Made by a program: the position numbers and the translations under genes. Below, piece after piece: positions 51,996 through 60,662 of a stretch of 64,000 nt of DNA. The notes beneath the pieces were generated by a model. That model was not told where the DNA came from and did not search any database. It saw nothing but the letters and a program-made list of their open reading frames with translations. Numbering within the stretch: the first letter of the stretch is position 1; every line of letters starts with the position of its first letter. The DNA lies in assembly GCF_020687385.1 (NCBI RefSeq), contig NZ_JAJEQM010000016.1:21849-85848 (forward strand). Reading direction: 5' to 3'. The DNA is from Hominilimicola fabiformis (GTDB taxonomy: Bacteria > Bacillota > Clostridia > UBA1381).

Positions 51996-52024
51996 TTGCT
52001 TTTTAGCGGTATTAGTGGTATAAT
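51996..52024 (+). promoter_or_regulatory. Promoter of the 41-residue ORF
   Basis: TTGCTT (51996-52001), 17-bp spacer, TATAAT (52019-52024), about 36 bases before ATG 52060. Confidence 0.7.
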
Positions 52025-52059
52025 ATCATCTAAATGATTTTATACTGGCAGGTGGAAAA

Positions 52060-52185
52060 ATGGAAAACACAGAACAGCGGAATGACCCGCTTATAGAATG
52101 TATGACGGAATTTGAGGAATGGGAGCAAAACGGCTGCATAAAAGCCGAGGAGATTATACGCAATTCCGATAATAAAACAGAATAA
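52060..52185 (+). CDS. Small acidic protein (41 aa), unknown
   Basis: ATG 52060 with AGGTGG RBS, own promoter and own strong terminator. The product begins MENTEQRNDPLIECMTEFEE and is acidic and helical with a single WEQNGC segment. No family is recognised. The complete set of expression signals makes it a likely real gene; it could be a small regulator or anti-restriction/anti-toxin type peptide. Confidence 0.6.
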   Translation: MENTEQRNDPLIECMTEFEEWEQNGCIKAEEIIRNSDNKTE

Positions 52186-52187
52186 AT

Positions 52188-52237
52188 AGTATATAAAGCA
52201 GTTTCAGAAATGAAGCTGCTTTATATACTAAATTTTT
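52188..52237 (+). terminator. Strong terminator after the 41-residue ORF
   Basis: 19-bp stem with one wobble (52188-52206 with 52211-52229), tetraloop GAAA, then AAATTTTT. AT-rich arms on both sides suggest it may work in both directions. Confidence 0.85.
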
Positions 52238-52245
52238 CAAAAAAC

Positions 52246-52272
52246 AAATGCGACTAAAAAACAGTTGCATTT
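52246..52272. promoter_or_regulatory. Inverted repeat, candidate HicB operator
   Basis: AAATGCGACT (52246-52255) and AGTTGCATTT (52263-52272) form a 10-bp inverted repeat with one mismatch, spacer of seven. The right arm covers the -35 of the hicAB promoter, which fits HicB autorepression. Confidence 0.5.
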
Positions 52273-52292
52273 TTTGAAAATTGTGATATAAT
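52265..52292 (+). promoter_or_regulatory. hicAB promoter
   Basis: TTGCAT (52265-52270), 16-bp spacer, extended TGATATAAT (-10 at 52287-52292), about 20 bases before the start codon, so the leader is very short. Confidence 0.75.
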
Positions 52293-52312
52293 AATAGTAT
52301 GAGGTGAATACT

Positions 52313-52564
52313 TTGGGTAAGAAAGAAAAACTAATTGCAAAATTAAAAAGCAATCCGAAAGATTTTACTTTTGATGAGATGAAAACCTTATTGGAAGCGC
52401 TGGGCTTTGTGATGTCTAATAAAGGCAAAACAAGCGGTTCAAGAGTAAAGTTTATGAAAGGCGATATTCCTGTTATTCTGCATAAACCGCATCCGAGAAA
52501 GGAATTATTAGAATATCAGATAAAGCAAATTACAGAAGTGTTAGAAAGGGAGGATTTAATATGA
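52313..52564 (+). CDS. hicA: HicA-type mRNA interferase toxin
   Basis: 83 residues with the small dsRBD-like HicA fold: KEKLIAKLKSNPKDFTFDE at the start, GSRVKFMKGD, and the catalytic His in VILHKPHPRKEL. HicA toxins cleave mRNA independently of codons. TTG 52313 is seven bases after AGGTG and matches the family N-terminus (M-GKKEK); the in-frame GTG at 52304 is within the RBS. Its TGA overlaps the hicB ATG (ATGA). Confidence 0.9.
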   Translation: MGKKEKLIAKLKSNPKDFTFDEMKTLLEALGFVMSNKGKTSGSRVKFMKGDIPVILHKPHPRKELLEYQIKQITEVLEREDLI

Positions 52565-52893
52565 GTAATCTGTTAGAGTATAAAGATTATTTGGGAACGG
52601 TAGAATATTCTTCATCAGATAAGGTTCTGTACGGTAAAGTAATTGGGATTAACGGTCTTGTTTCGTATGAGGGTGACAGCATAGAAAGCTTGCAGGCTGA
52701 TTTTGAAGAGGCGGTTGACGATTATCTTGAAATGTGCGCTGAACAAGGTGTTGAACCTCAAAAGACATATAAAGGGACTTTTAATGTGCGAATATCACCG
52801 ATGCTCCATAAAAATCTTGCAGAATTTGCCGCGTCACATAACAAAACGCTGAACTCAACAGTAGAGGACGCTATCAGAGCATATGTAGAATAA
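52561..52893 (+). CDS. hicB: HicB-type antitoxin
   Basis: 110 residues: N-terminal degenerate RNase-H-like HicB domain (YSSSDKVLYGKVIGINGLVSYEG, here in part, with SIESLQADFEEAVDDYLEMC) that covers the toxin, and a C-terminal ribbon-helix-helix (FNVRISPMLHKNLAEFAASH) for operator binding. Toxin-first order is typical for hicAB. Inside the transfer region, it would stabilise the element by post-segregational killing. Confidence 0.9.
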   Translation: MSNLLEYKDYLGTVEYSSSDKVLYGKVIGINGLVSYEGDSIESLQADFEEAVDDYLEMCAEQGVEPQKTYKGTFNVRISPMLHKNLAEFAASHNKTLNSTVEDAIRAYVE

Positions 52894-52911
52894 GAATAAT
52901 ATAATATGATG

Positions 52912-52942
52912 AAATTGTCACTTTTAACAGTGGCAATTTTTT
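52912..52942 (+). terminator. Terminator after hicAB
   Basis: 10-bp stem with one wobble (52912-52921 with 52930-52939), 8-base loop, T-run. It would isolate hicAB from the VirB4 gene, which begins 33 bases later. Confidence 0.75.
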
Positions 52943-52975
52943 ATTGCAATAAAATATATAATTAAGGAGGAAACA

Positions 52976-55069
52976 ATGAGTAATAAGATAACAGATGAAC
53001 AACTGCGGCAGACGCCGTTTGGACGCTTTGTAAATATACAGGAGGATACAGCGGACGAAACGGATAATATAGATGCCGATATACCGAGCTATGAGCCGAA
53101 TGTTACGGTAAATACCGATATACAGGAGGATGACATCATAGCGCAGGAGGAAAAACCAAAAGGAAGTTTTTTCAGTAAAAGACCAAAACGCGAAAAGGTA
53201 TTCACCGAGCCTGAGCCGGAGGTACAGCCGATATGGACGGGACAGACAACTGCTATTGATATAATAGCCCCGTCGTCGGTTGATAACGGAAGCCGTGACT
53301 ATGTTGTAGTAGATGGGATTTATCACGCGTATTTATACATAGCCGGATATGGTTATCGTACAAGAAACGAAGCGGCGTGGCTGTCCTCGCTTGTGGAAGC
53401 AGGCGACAATATCGGCATATCATTTTCATTTAAGCGGATGCAGAGGGACAAGATTTTATCACGCATAGCGCAGAAAACAATGATAAACCGCAGTAAAATG
53501 CGTGAGGTAGCCGATACACGTTCCGACTTTGAGGAGCTGGACTCAGCGATAAGCAGCGGAATGTACTTAAAGGAAGGTATGAACCGAGCCAATCAGGACT
53601 TTTACTATATGTCCACTATCATAGAGGTGACAGCGGAAGATGAAGAAACCATTGAGCGTAATGTAAGCGACGTCATAACACTTTGCGCGTCAATGGATAT
53701 GGTATGCAAGCGCGCCGACTATAAGCATGAGCAGGGGTTTTTGTCCGCATTGCCTACGGTATCGCTTGACGCTGACTTGGAACGGAAATCAAGACGAAAT
53801 GTTTTGACCGATTCGCTTGCGGCGGCGTTCCCGTTTTCATCCTTGGAGGTATATGACCCCGAAGGTATTTTCTTAGGTTTAAATAAATACAACAATTCAG
53901 TAGCAATACTGGATTTTTTTGATGCAGATAAATATTCAAATGCAAATGCCTGTATTCTCGGAATGTCCGGCGCGGGCAAAACATTCTTAATGCAGCTCAT
54001 AGCGCTGAGATTAAGACAGCAGGGAGTGCAGGTGTTTATCATAGCCCCGATTAAAGGACATGAGTTCGCTGAGGTGTGCGACAGGATAGGCGGTAAGTAC
54101 ATAAGAATTGCCCCGTCCTCGCAGGATTGTATCAATATTATGGAAATTCGTAAGAAAACGCTTAATACCGACTATGAAATACACGGTGATAAGCGTAACG
54201 ATTCCATTTTAGCGGAGAAGATACAGAAGCTTATGATTTTCTTCTCGCTCATAAAGAATGACATCACGCAGAATGAGTTAAATCTCATAGACGGTGCGAT
54301 TGTTCGTACATATAAGACATTCGGTATTACATACGATAACGAATCGCTGTTTGACAAAGACGGACGGTTTAAGAAAATGCCTACCTTAAAGGATTTATAT
54401 AACGAATTGCTGTCAAAGGATAAGACAAAGGACTTGGCGCTGATGATAGAAAAGTTTGCGGTAGGCTCATTGTCGGCGTTTGGCGGCAGCACCAATGTGG
54501 ACTTGGATAACAAATATATTGTGCTTGACATTTCGGAAATGAACGAGCATTTGAAGGCTTTGGGAATGTTTATCGCTCTTGACTTTGTATGGGACAAGGC
54601 AAAAGAAAGCCGCATTCAGAAAAAGGTCATATTTCTTGACGAGCTGTGGACGCTCATAGGCTCATCGGGCAACAGGCTTGCGGCGGATTATGTTCTGGAG
54701 ATATTCAAGGTAATACGCGGTTACGGCGGAAGCGCGATAGCGGCGACGCAGGATATATCTGATTTCTTTGCTCTTGATGATGGAAAATACGGTAAGGCAA
54801 TCATAAATAACTCCCGTATCAAATTTGTTCTCCAGCTTGAAGAGGACGAGGCGTTTACCGTTCAGAAGCATTTATCGTTGTCTGATGAGGAAGCCATGCA
54901 GGTTATACGCAATAACAGAGGCGAGGCGCTGCTGTGCGCTAACCGAAACAAGCTTGTTATTGACATTAAGGCGTCGCCGTATGTGTATGATTTAATTACT
55001 ACAAAACGGTCTGATTTGGAGAAAAAGCGCAGGCGGAAATTGGAGGAACGAAAACAATATGATGACTAA
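52976..55069 (+). CDS. virB4: VirB4-type conjugation ATPase
   Basis: 697 residues. An acidic N-terminal tail (about 1-80), a VirB4 N-terminal domain (about 85-290) and the ATPase domain with Walker A GMSGAGKTF (near 329), Walker B VIFLDELWTLIG (near 553), and ATQDISDFF. VirB4 drives assembly of, and transport through, the T4SS. AAGGAGG RBS. No clear promoter between it and the hicAB terminator was found, so read-through or a weak promoter must drive it. It overlaps the next gene by 11 bases. Confidence 0.93.
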   Translation: MSNKITDEQLRQTPFGRFVNIQEDTADETDNIDADIPSYEPNVTVNTDIQEDDIIAQEEKPKGSFFSKRPKREKVFTEPEPEVQPIWTGQTTAIDIIAPSSVDNGSRDYVVVDGIYHAYLYIAGYGYRTRNEAAWLSSLVEAGDNIGISFSFKRMQRDKILSRIAQKTMINRSKMREVADTRSDFEELDSAISSGMYLKEGMNRANQDFYYMSTIIEVTAEDEETIERNVSDVITLCASMDMVCKRADYKHEQGFLSALPTVSLDADLERKSRRNVLTDSLAAAFPFSSLEVYDPEGIFLGLNKYNNSVAILDFFDADKYSNANACILGMSGAGKTFLMQLIALRLRQQGVQVFIIAPIKGHEFAEVCDRIGGKYIRIAPSSQDCINIMEIRKKTLNTDYEIHGDKRNDSILAEKIQKLMIFFSLIKNDITQNELNLIDGAIVRTYKTFGITYDNESLFDKDGRFKKMPTLKDLYNELLSKDKTKDLALMIEKFAVGSLSAFGGSTNVDLDNKYIVLDISEMNEHLKALGMFIALDFVWDKAKESRIQKKVIFLDELWTLIGSSGNRLAADYVLEIFKVIRGYGGSAIAATQDISDFFALDDGKYGKAIINNSRIKFVLQLEEDEAFTVQKHLSLSDEEAMQVIRNNRGEALLCANRNKLVIDIKASPYVYDLITTKRSDLEKKRRRKLEERKQYDD

Positions 55070-55706
55070 TATGGACACCTTAAAGAAAGAGCTGAAATAT
55101 GTGCAGGAAACGCTGATACGGTCAATACAGGCAATATCAAGGGTAAGTATGTCAGAAAGCAAATCAGAACAGGTCATTGACAAAAGGCTCGGCGATATTC
55201 TTGATACGGTGGAATCGGCGTGTGTTACTGCAAGATGCGTTATTGACAGATACCGTATTATGAAGCCTTTTTCGGAAAATGGGAAGAAAGAAAAAATAAT
55301 CTCAAAGGTTGCGGGTGAGATAGAGGTTACAGCGGAGGGCTGGCTGCATATAAAGCTTAATACACTGCTCCCGAATTGCAGATATAAGACGAACAGCTAT
55401 ATACAGGATACGCTGACGCGGTTATTAGAAGAATGCGACAAGCCCCTGCCGATGTTCGACAAGGCATTTTTGGCGATTGTGGAATATTGTGATTATGACA
55501 ACAGGGAGGTATACGATCAAGACAATAAGTCGTGGAAGATGATACCGAACGCAATCAAGGGTAGAGTGGTTAAGGACGACGAACAGTTCAGGCTTGACAT
55601 TGGGTTATTCTCTAAAATATCCGACACTCCCGCCTGTCATATATATGTTATTCCGCAGACGCAGTTGAGCGAATTTATGAATTATTTGTCGAATGATTTG
55701 CTGTAA
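55059..55706 (+). CDS. DUF6100-like accessory protein
   Basis: 215 residues, overlapping virB4. Helical N-terminus (about 1-75, coiled-coil-like), then a mixed domain with the conserved-looking stretch VTAEGWLHIKLNTLLPNC (about 90-107) and a C-terminal beta part. It resembles the DUF6100 proteins that I recall from Firmicutes conjugative elements; function unknown, no membrane segment. Coupled to VirB4, so perhaps a cytoplasmic partner of the ATPase. Confidence 0.6.
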   Translation: MMTNMDTLKKELKYVQETLIRSIQAISRVSMSESKSEQVIDKRLGDILDTVESACVTARCVIDRYRIMKPFSENGKKEKIISKVAGEIEVTAEGWLHIKLNTLLPNCRYKTNSYIQDTLTRLLEECDKPLPMFDKAFLAIVEYCDYDNREVYDQDNKSWKMIPNAIKGRVVKDDEQFRLDIGLFSKISDTPACHIYVIPQTQLSEFMNYLSNDLL

Positions 55707-55716
55707 AATGTGGTGG

Positions 55717-55787
55717 GGGCAGGTGCATTTTTGAATTTTGGTTAGTGGCGTACCCTCGTCATACCATATATATAAATGCACCTGCCC
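55717..55787. promoter_or_regulatory. Large inverted repeat in the gap upstream of the coupling-protein genes
   Basis: Perfect 14-bp arms GGGCAGGTGCATTT (55717-55730) and AAATGCACCTGCCC (55774-55787), separated by 43 bases that include GGCGTACCCTCG. A second, perfect 8-bp hairpin follows at 55840-55847/55853-55860, just before the ribosome site of the next gene. It could be a cis-acting transfer origin, a recombination site or an RNA leader. Confidence 0.55.
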
Positions 55788-55884
55788 TTATATGCGTTAA
55801 GAAAGCGTCATTACAGGATTTAACGGCAGCAGACATCATGTGCAGAAAAAAATTCTGCACCGTAGTAAGGAGGGAAGTGCAAAA

Positions 55885-56988
55885 ATGATTTTAGATAGTC
55901 AGGAATTGGAGTTTTTAAAACTATGTGCATTAGCCAGATATATGCCGTGCGGACTTGCAGGGATATTTGAAATGCAGATATTAAAAAGCGAGGTATCGGG
56001 CAGGTTGGCAAAAAGCGGATACTTGAAATATGTAAACGGAGGGTGTAAATTCAGCAGATTGACAAGACGGGGCAGGGATATATTATTAAGGGCAGGCTAT
56101 GAATTTCCTGACGATGCAAGACCGCATAAGAAAGGAAATACATTTAACAGACGTGTTATAAATGCGAAACTAAATGCAATGCTTTATGGGGCTGGTATAA
56201 ATATCTATGCAGGGACAGTGCAGGGACTAAGCAGGGAGGATTGTATCTACATACCAAGCCTGACTATACGCTCGGAAATGAAAAGCAAGGTTCTTGCAGG
56301 GACAGTATTTTACGGGATACTCCGTATAGGTGATACGGCGTATGTTCTGTACTATACAGACGATATAGCGGACGGTGCATTTCCTGATTTTGAACAACAG
56401 ACATTCCTTAGTATGATTTCACATATAGAAAATATAAAAAATGTGGCGATAATAATCGCGGCGGAAACTGTGGAGGGACTTATAGGGTATCTTATGCCGG
56501 AGAAAAAGCCTGAAATCACACGGGGCATTGTTCCGTTCTCGGAGCTTATGGAAAGATGGCAGTATGATTTCTATTTACTGCCTATGGATAAGGACGGAAT
56601 AATGCAGATAAAGCTTATGTGTATAGATAATTATAAAAAGGATATAGCGGCAATGTTTGGTGACACGGACAATGTACCTGTAAAGCTGAGCCGATTTGAT
56701 GCGGTCTGTGGAGGGAAAGCGTGTATAACAGCTATGGACACAAATATTACAAGAGTAAGGTACTCGCTGGAGCAGTCTTTGTTAAGCGGAATTATTCCAA
56801 ATATTATATGTCTTGCGCATCAGAAAGCAATATATCAGCACATGGCGGTGTATCTTGAATATCCTAACCAGATGAAATTTACCGTTGTACGTCATAATAC
56901 AATGACGGATATGTTTCCGCAATTACGGATGGGGGAAACGAAAATAGAGCCTGCGCGTACAAAGGACGGTGAGTATTTAATAATATGA
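55885..56988 (+). CDS. Winged-helix protein upstream of VirD4 (possibly replication-relaxation-like)
   Basis: 367 residues starting at ATG 55885 with AAGGAGG upstream; an in-frame GTG at 55840 is part of a hairpin and is not used here. The N-terminal 75 residues look like a winged helix (LDSQELEFLKLCALARYM, FSRLTRRGRDILLRAG). The remainder is mixed alpha/beta with no His triad or catalytic Tyr motif I could recognise as a relaxase. The arrangement resembles replication-relaxation family proteins placed beside VirD4; this is a weak comparison from memory. Overlaps virD4 by four bases. Confidence 0.5.
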   Translation: MILDSQELEFLKLCALARYMPCGLAGIFEMQILKSEVSGRLAKSGYLKYVNGGCKFSRLTRRGRDILLRAGYEFPDDARPHKKGNTFNRRVINAKLNAMLYGAGINIYAGTVQGLSREDCIYIPSLTIRSEMKSKVLAGTVFYGILRIGDTAYVLYYTDDIADGAFPDFEQQTFLSMISHIENIKNVAIIIAAETVEGLIGYLMPEKKPEITRGIVPFSELMERWQYDFYLLPMDKDGIMQIKLMCIDNYKKDIAAMFGDTDNVPVKLSRFDAVCGGKACITAMDTNITRVRYSLEQSLLSGIIPNIICLAHQKAIYQHMAVYLEYPNQMKFTVVRHNTMTDMFPQLRMGETKIEPARTKDGEYLII

Positions 56989-59042
56989 AAAAGCTTATAA
57001 AACTTATAAAGACGCTGTACAATGAGAATGTACGGCATTTTGTATATAAAATAAAAGAGCATTGGATTATATATTCCGTAATGGCTTTAACGGGACTGTA
57101 TCTATATGGTATGGTAGTTGCGTCATTCAGAGGCGCATTGTATAACTTTATGACAAATACGGATGGAAAGATGTTTACGCTAAATCCTATTAAATGTATT
57201 GGCGCAGTATTCACTCCGCAGGGGTTAGGTATAGCTTTTTTTATCCTCATAATGTATTTGCTTATAAAACAGAATTGGTTACAGTACATAACGGGTGTTA
57301 AGATAAAAAAAGACGAGCGTAATTTCTATACGGTTAATGAGGGTACACACGGTACTTCGGGCTGGATGGATAGAAAAGATATGAAGAAAACTTTTCTGAT
57401 AGGCACGGCTGATTCTGTGGAGGGAGCAATACTCGGTAAGCTTGCAAGACGCGGATTTTATGAATATCTTGGCTTAAATGCTGATAATGGCTTGAATAAA
57501 CACATAATGATATACGGTGCGTCCGGCTCGGGTAAGTCAAGGGGGTTTATAAAGCCGTTTATATTAAAGACAGCAAAGCTAATGCAAAGTATGATAATAG
57601 TTGACCCAAAAGCGGAAATGGCTGAACAGATGGCTGAATATTTAAAAGAAGAAGGCTATGTTGTAAAGATGTTTAACCTTTTGGATATGGAAAATTCGGA
57701 CGCATGGAACTGTCTCGGCGAAATAGACGGTGATATTGATATGGTGCAGTCGGTTGCGGAGGTTATAATCCGCAACACCTCTGAGGAGGGACAAAAAGCT
57801 GATTTCTGGGATAAAGCGGAAAAGAATTTACTTGTTGCCCTTATCCATTACGTTTATACATTGAAAGACCCTGTAACGGGCGAGCTTCTTCCTATACAAA
57901 AGCGTTCGCTTGATACCATATATAATATGCTATCGCATGACGGACAAAAGGAACTTGACGCAAAAATGCAGCGTTTACCGCTTGACCACCCTGCACGCGC
58001 ACCCTACGGAATATTTAAACAGGCTGCGGGCAATCTTTGGGGAAATATTTTTATCGGTTTAGGTTCGAGATTAAATGTATTTCAAAACAAATTAGTTAAG
58101 AAAATAACGAGCTACCACGAAATAGACCTTGAATTGCCGGGCAAACGACCATGCGCCTATTTCTGTATAATATCAGACCAAGACAGCAGTTTGGAATTTT
58201 TAAGCTCGCTGTTTTTTTCATTGCTGTTTAAGAAATTATCAGACTATGCCCGAAAACACGGTGATGAGCGCGGACGCTTGCCTGTTGAGGTTAATATGGT
58301 ATTAGAAGAGTTTTGTAATATAGGTAGATTGCTTGATTTTAAAAAAACTATATCAACAGTTCGTTCACGAGGTATCAACTGTCAGATTGCCGCTCAGAGC
58401 GCAGCGCAGATGGCAGACCGATACCCTGTAAACGAATGGCAGGAGATAGTCGGCAACTGTGACACACAGATTATGCTCGGCTGTAACGACCAGATGACAA
58501 GTGAGTTTATCTCAAAGAAATGCGGTAATATTACGATACGGACAACAAGCTCAATGGCGCCGCAGACACCGCTGTTTTCGCCTATAACAAGGCAGGTTAA
58601 CGGGTACAAGCAAAACACGTCAAATGCTACACGTCCGCTGATGTATCCCGATGAAATAGAACACATGGATAACCGTGAGTGTCTTATTCTTGTTAGAGGT
58701 CAGAAACCGCTGAAGGCTATGAAAATAATACCCGATGAATTAAGTGAGTTCCATAAGCTGAAGCGGACAAGAATAACGGAGTATGTTCCTAAATGGCGGT
58801 ATGATGAAGAACACAGTATGAGTGATACGGACAATATTTCGTATGAGGATGAATTTACAGATATAGATGATGTTGAAGAAAGCCCGTTTGATTTGGCGAA
58901 AGTAGAGATAATTACAGCATCAGCGAAACCGAATACAAAGCGGCAAATAAATGCTTTTGATGATAGCGTTGAAGAGGAGGATTTCGACCCAAGACCTCTT
59001 ACGGCGCAAAGTATGATTGATAAGTTTAAGAGAGGAAAGTGA
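56985..59042 (+). CDS. virD4: VirD4/TraG-type coupling protein
   Basis: 685 residues. Two N-terminal membrane segments (about 24-44 and 72-95), Walker A YGASGSGKSRG (near 176), Walker B region VNMVLEEFCNIG (near 437) and the motif AAQSAAQMADRYP near 470. It brings the relaxase-DNA complex to the T4SS channel. The acidic C-terminal tail (about 600-685) is common in substrate-recognising coupling proteins. Four-base overlap with the upstream gene. Confidence 0.93.
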   Translation: MKKLIKLIKTLYNENVRHFVYKIKEHWIIYSVMALTGLYLYGMVVASFRGALYNFMTNTDGKMFTLNPIKCIGAVFTPQGLGIAFFILIMYLLIKQNWLQYITGVKIKKDERNFYTVNEGTHGTSGWMDRKDMKKTFLIGTADSVEGAILGKLARRGFYEYLGLNADNGLNKHIMIYGASGSGKSRGFIKPFILKTAKLMQSMIIVDPKAEMAEQMAEYLKEEGYVVKMFNLLDMENSDAWNCLGEIDGDIDMVQSVAEVIIRNTSEEGQKADFWDKAEKNLLVALIHYVYTLKDPVTGELLPIQKRSLDTIYNMLSHDGQKELDAKMQRLPLDHPARAPYGIFKQAAGNLWGNIFIGLGSRLNVFQNKLVKKITSYHEIDLELPGKRPCAYFCIISDQDSSLEFLSSLFFSLLFKKLSDYARKHGDERGRLPVEVNMVLEEFCNIGRLLDFKKTISTVRSRGINCQIAAQSAAQMADRYPVNEWQEIVGNCDTQIMLGCNDQMTSEFISKKCGNITIRTTSSMAPQTPLFSPITRQVNGYKQNTSNATRPLMYPDEIEHMDNRECLILVRGQKPLKAMKIIPDELSEFHKLKRTRITEYVPKWRYDEEHSMSDTDNISYEDEFTDIDDVEESPFDLAKVEIITASAKPNTKRQINAFDDSVEEEDFDPRPLTAQSMIDKFKRGK

Positions 59043-59047
59043 TTTAT

Positions 59048-59986
59048 ATGACTGTGTATAAAATAAATGATTTAATACAATGTGATTTTTACAGAATACC
59101 GAAGGCTTTTTATTCAAACCCTAAATATATAGAGATGTCCTCTGCGGCAAAATTGGCATATGCAAGACTATATGATAGGTTATCATTATCTCAGAAAAAT
59201 GGCTGGATAAATGCAAATGGAGAGGTATACTTAAATTTTAAAAGAAAAAAATTAGCTGAGGCATTAGGTGTTGGCAATAAAAAAGCAACGGATATCTTTA
59301 AGGAATTAGTGGAAAAGGGATTGATTATGGATGTTCGTGTGGGACAAGGTAAACCGAATCGGATATATATTGTTAAACCGGAAGTGTCTGAACATCAGGC
59401 GCGGAATTTTGTAGATGAAGAAAATGCCAGATGCGCAGAAATGACAGCTCTGGAATCGGATGAAGTTGGGGATACAGAAGAAATGTTAGAATGTGATACG
59501 CAAAAACAACAGGTCAAGAAGCGTCAAAATGACATCTCAAGAAGTACCGAAATGACAGGTCAAGAAGCGTCAAAAGCGCACCCTAATAATACTAATAGTA
59601 ACAAGACTGATATTAACCATATTGATAATAGTCAGTCAGTAATAACGGACAGGCAATTATTTAACAAGATATTAGCGCAGTGTCAGCTTGAATGCTTTGA
59701 CAAGGATATACGGCGAATATTTTATGATGCTGTGGAGCGTCTGTTCTACTGCCGTGAATTAAAAATTGGCACAAGCGTATTACCGGGCGAAAATGTCCGA
59801 AGCAGGTTATGCGAGCTTGACTATTCGGTTTTGGAGAGCGCATTGCATAAAATGCACAAGAACATGAGAGACACTAAAAATCCCACGGGTTATGTTATGA
59901 GCGTTATATTTAACTGCTTGACTGAGGACTTTACCGAAACTCATCTTGACCCATATCTAAATCATTTCAGAGGAGGAGGCGATTAA
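59048..59986 (+). CDS. repA: RepA_N-family replication initiator
   Basis: 312 residues. The N-terminal domain (about 1-115) has the RepA_N pattern FYRIPKAFYSNPKYIEMSS, then AKLAYARLYDRLSLS, NGWINANGEVYL and a winged helix (LAEALGVGNKKATDIFKELVEKG). A hydrophilic linker (about 125-205) leads to a C-terminal domain (LDYSVLESALHKMHKN, NPTGYVMSVIFN) of the DUF6017-like kind. RepA_N proteins start theta replication of Firmicutes plasmids; here it implies the excised element can replicate. ATG 59048 chosen with GAGAGGAAAG upstream. Confidence 0.88.
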   Translation: MTVYKINDLIQCDFYRIPKAFYSNPKYIEMSSAAKLAYARLYDRLSLSQKNGWINANGEVYLNFKRKKLAEALGVGNKKATDIFKELVEKGLIMDVRVGQGKPNRIYIVKPEVSEHQARNFVDEENARCAEMTALESDEVGDTEEMLECDTQKQQVKKRQNDISRSTEMTGQEASKAHPNNTNSNKTDINHIDNSQSVITDRQLFNKILAQCQLECFDKDIRRIFYDAVERLFYCRELKIGTSVLPGENVRSRLCELDYSVLESALHKMHKNMRDTKNPTGYVMSVIFNCLTEDFTETHLDPYLNHFRGGGD

Positions 59987-59988
59987 CG

Positions 59989-60549
59989 GTGTATCTTAAT
60001 CTTTACCAGAAGTACATACTTGAATTACTCGCAGAATATGACGGATTGCTTGTGCGTCAGCTTGAAGCATTGGTGAAACATTTCAAGGAGCCGCATTTGT
60101 ATAACATAAACGGATACCTTGAACAATTACGGAGGTTTGACAAGATAGAAATTGTCCCGTACAGGGGCGAGGATACGGTGATATTACCATACGGAAGGAT
60201 AAACGAGTATATGGTAACGGCGTTTGATATAATGCTTCAGTTCTTGGACTACCTCAAAGATTTTGAAAGGGGCGATAATACTGTATTGCTTCGGTTTTAC
60301 ATAACTGCTGACGAAAAGAATGAGCAGGAGATAAATATTGTGCCTGTTGAAATCGGCAGAGAGGATATAATTGTACAGTATGTGAACGGATATGCAGTAA
60401 ATATATCGGATAGCGCTGATAAAATATCACATCCTCCGTCTTGGATATTCGTGATACAGGATAAAAAGCAAATGAGCAGGATAACTCCTGATACTGATTG
60501 CTCTTTTGTGCTTGCGGCGGATAGTAAAGTAGTATTCTACGAGCGATAA
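59989..60549 (+). CDS. DUF5697-like winged-helix protein
   Basis: 186 residues from GTG 59989 (AGGAGGAGG upstream). N-terminal winged helix (YQKYILELLAEYDGLLVRQLEALV) with a following wing, then an alpha/beta part. It resembles DUF5697 proteins that accompany RepA_N genes in Firmicutes elements, from memory. A role in replication control or transfer regulation is possible. Two bases after repA, so co-translated. Confidence 0.6.
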   Translation: MYLNLYQKYILELLAEYDGLLVRQLEALVKHFKEPHLYNINGYLEQLRRFDKIEIVPYRGEDTVILPYGRINEYMVTAFDIMLQFLDYLKDFERGDNTVLLRFYITADEKNEQEINIVPVEIGREDIIVQYVNGYAVNISDSADKISHPPSWIFVIQDKKQMSRITPDTDCSFVLAADSKVVFYER

Positions 60550-60662
60550 TATATGTTTTTGCGGCATTGTCAATCTTAGGACGGATAGGCGGTGTTTTTT
60601 TGATGTTCGGATAATGCCGGAAGAATATAATTATATATTAAAAAATAAAGGAGGACAAAGAA
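60550..60662. other. Short gap with an inverted repeat
   Basis: CGGCATT (60562-60568) and AATGCCG (60613-60619) frame a 44-base loop that includes a run of seven T (60594-60601). It may be a terminator region with leader for the S1 protein gene. Confidence 0.35.

Noticed and set aside
55840..55884. GTG 55840 as start of the winged-helix gene before virD4
   Set aside because: It lies within a perfect hairpin and has no RBS; ATG 55885 has AAGGAGG at good spacing.
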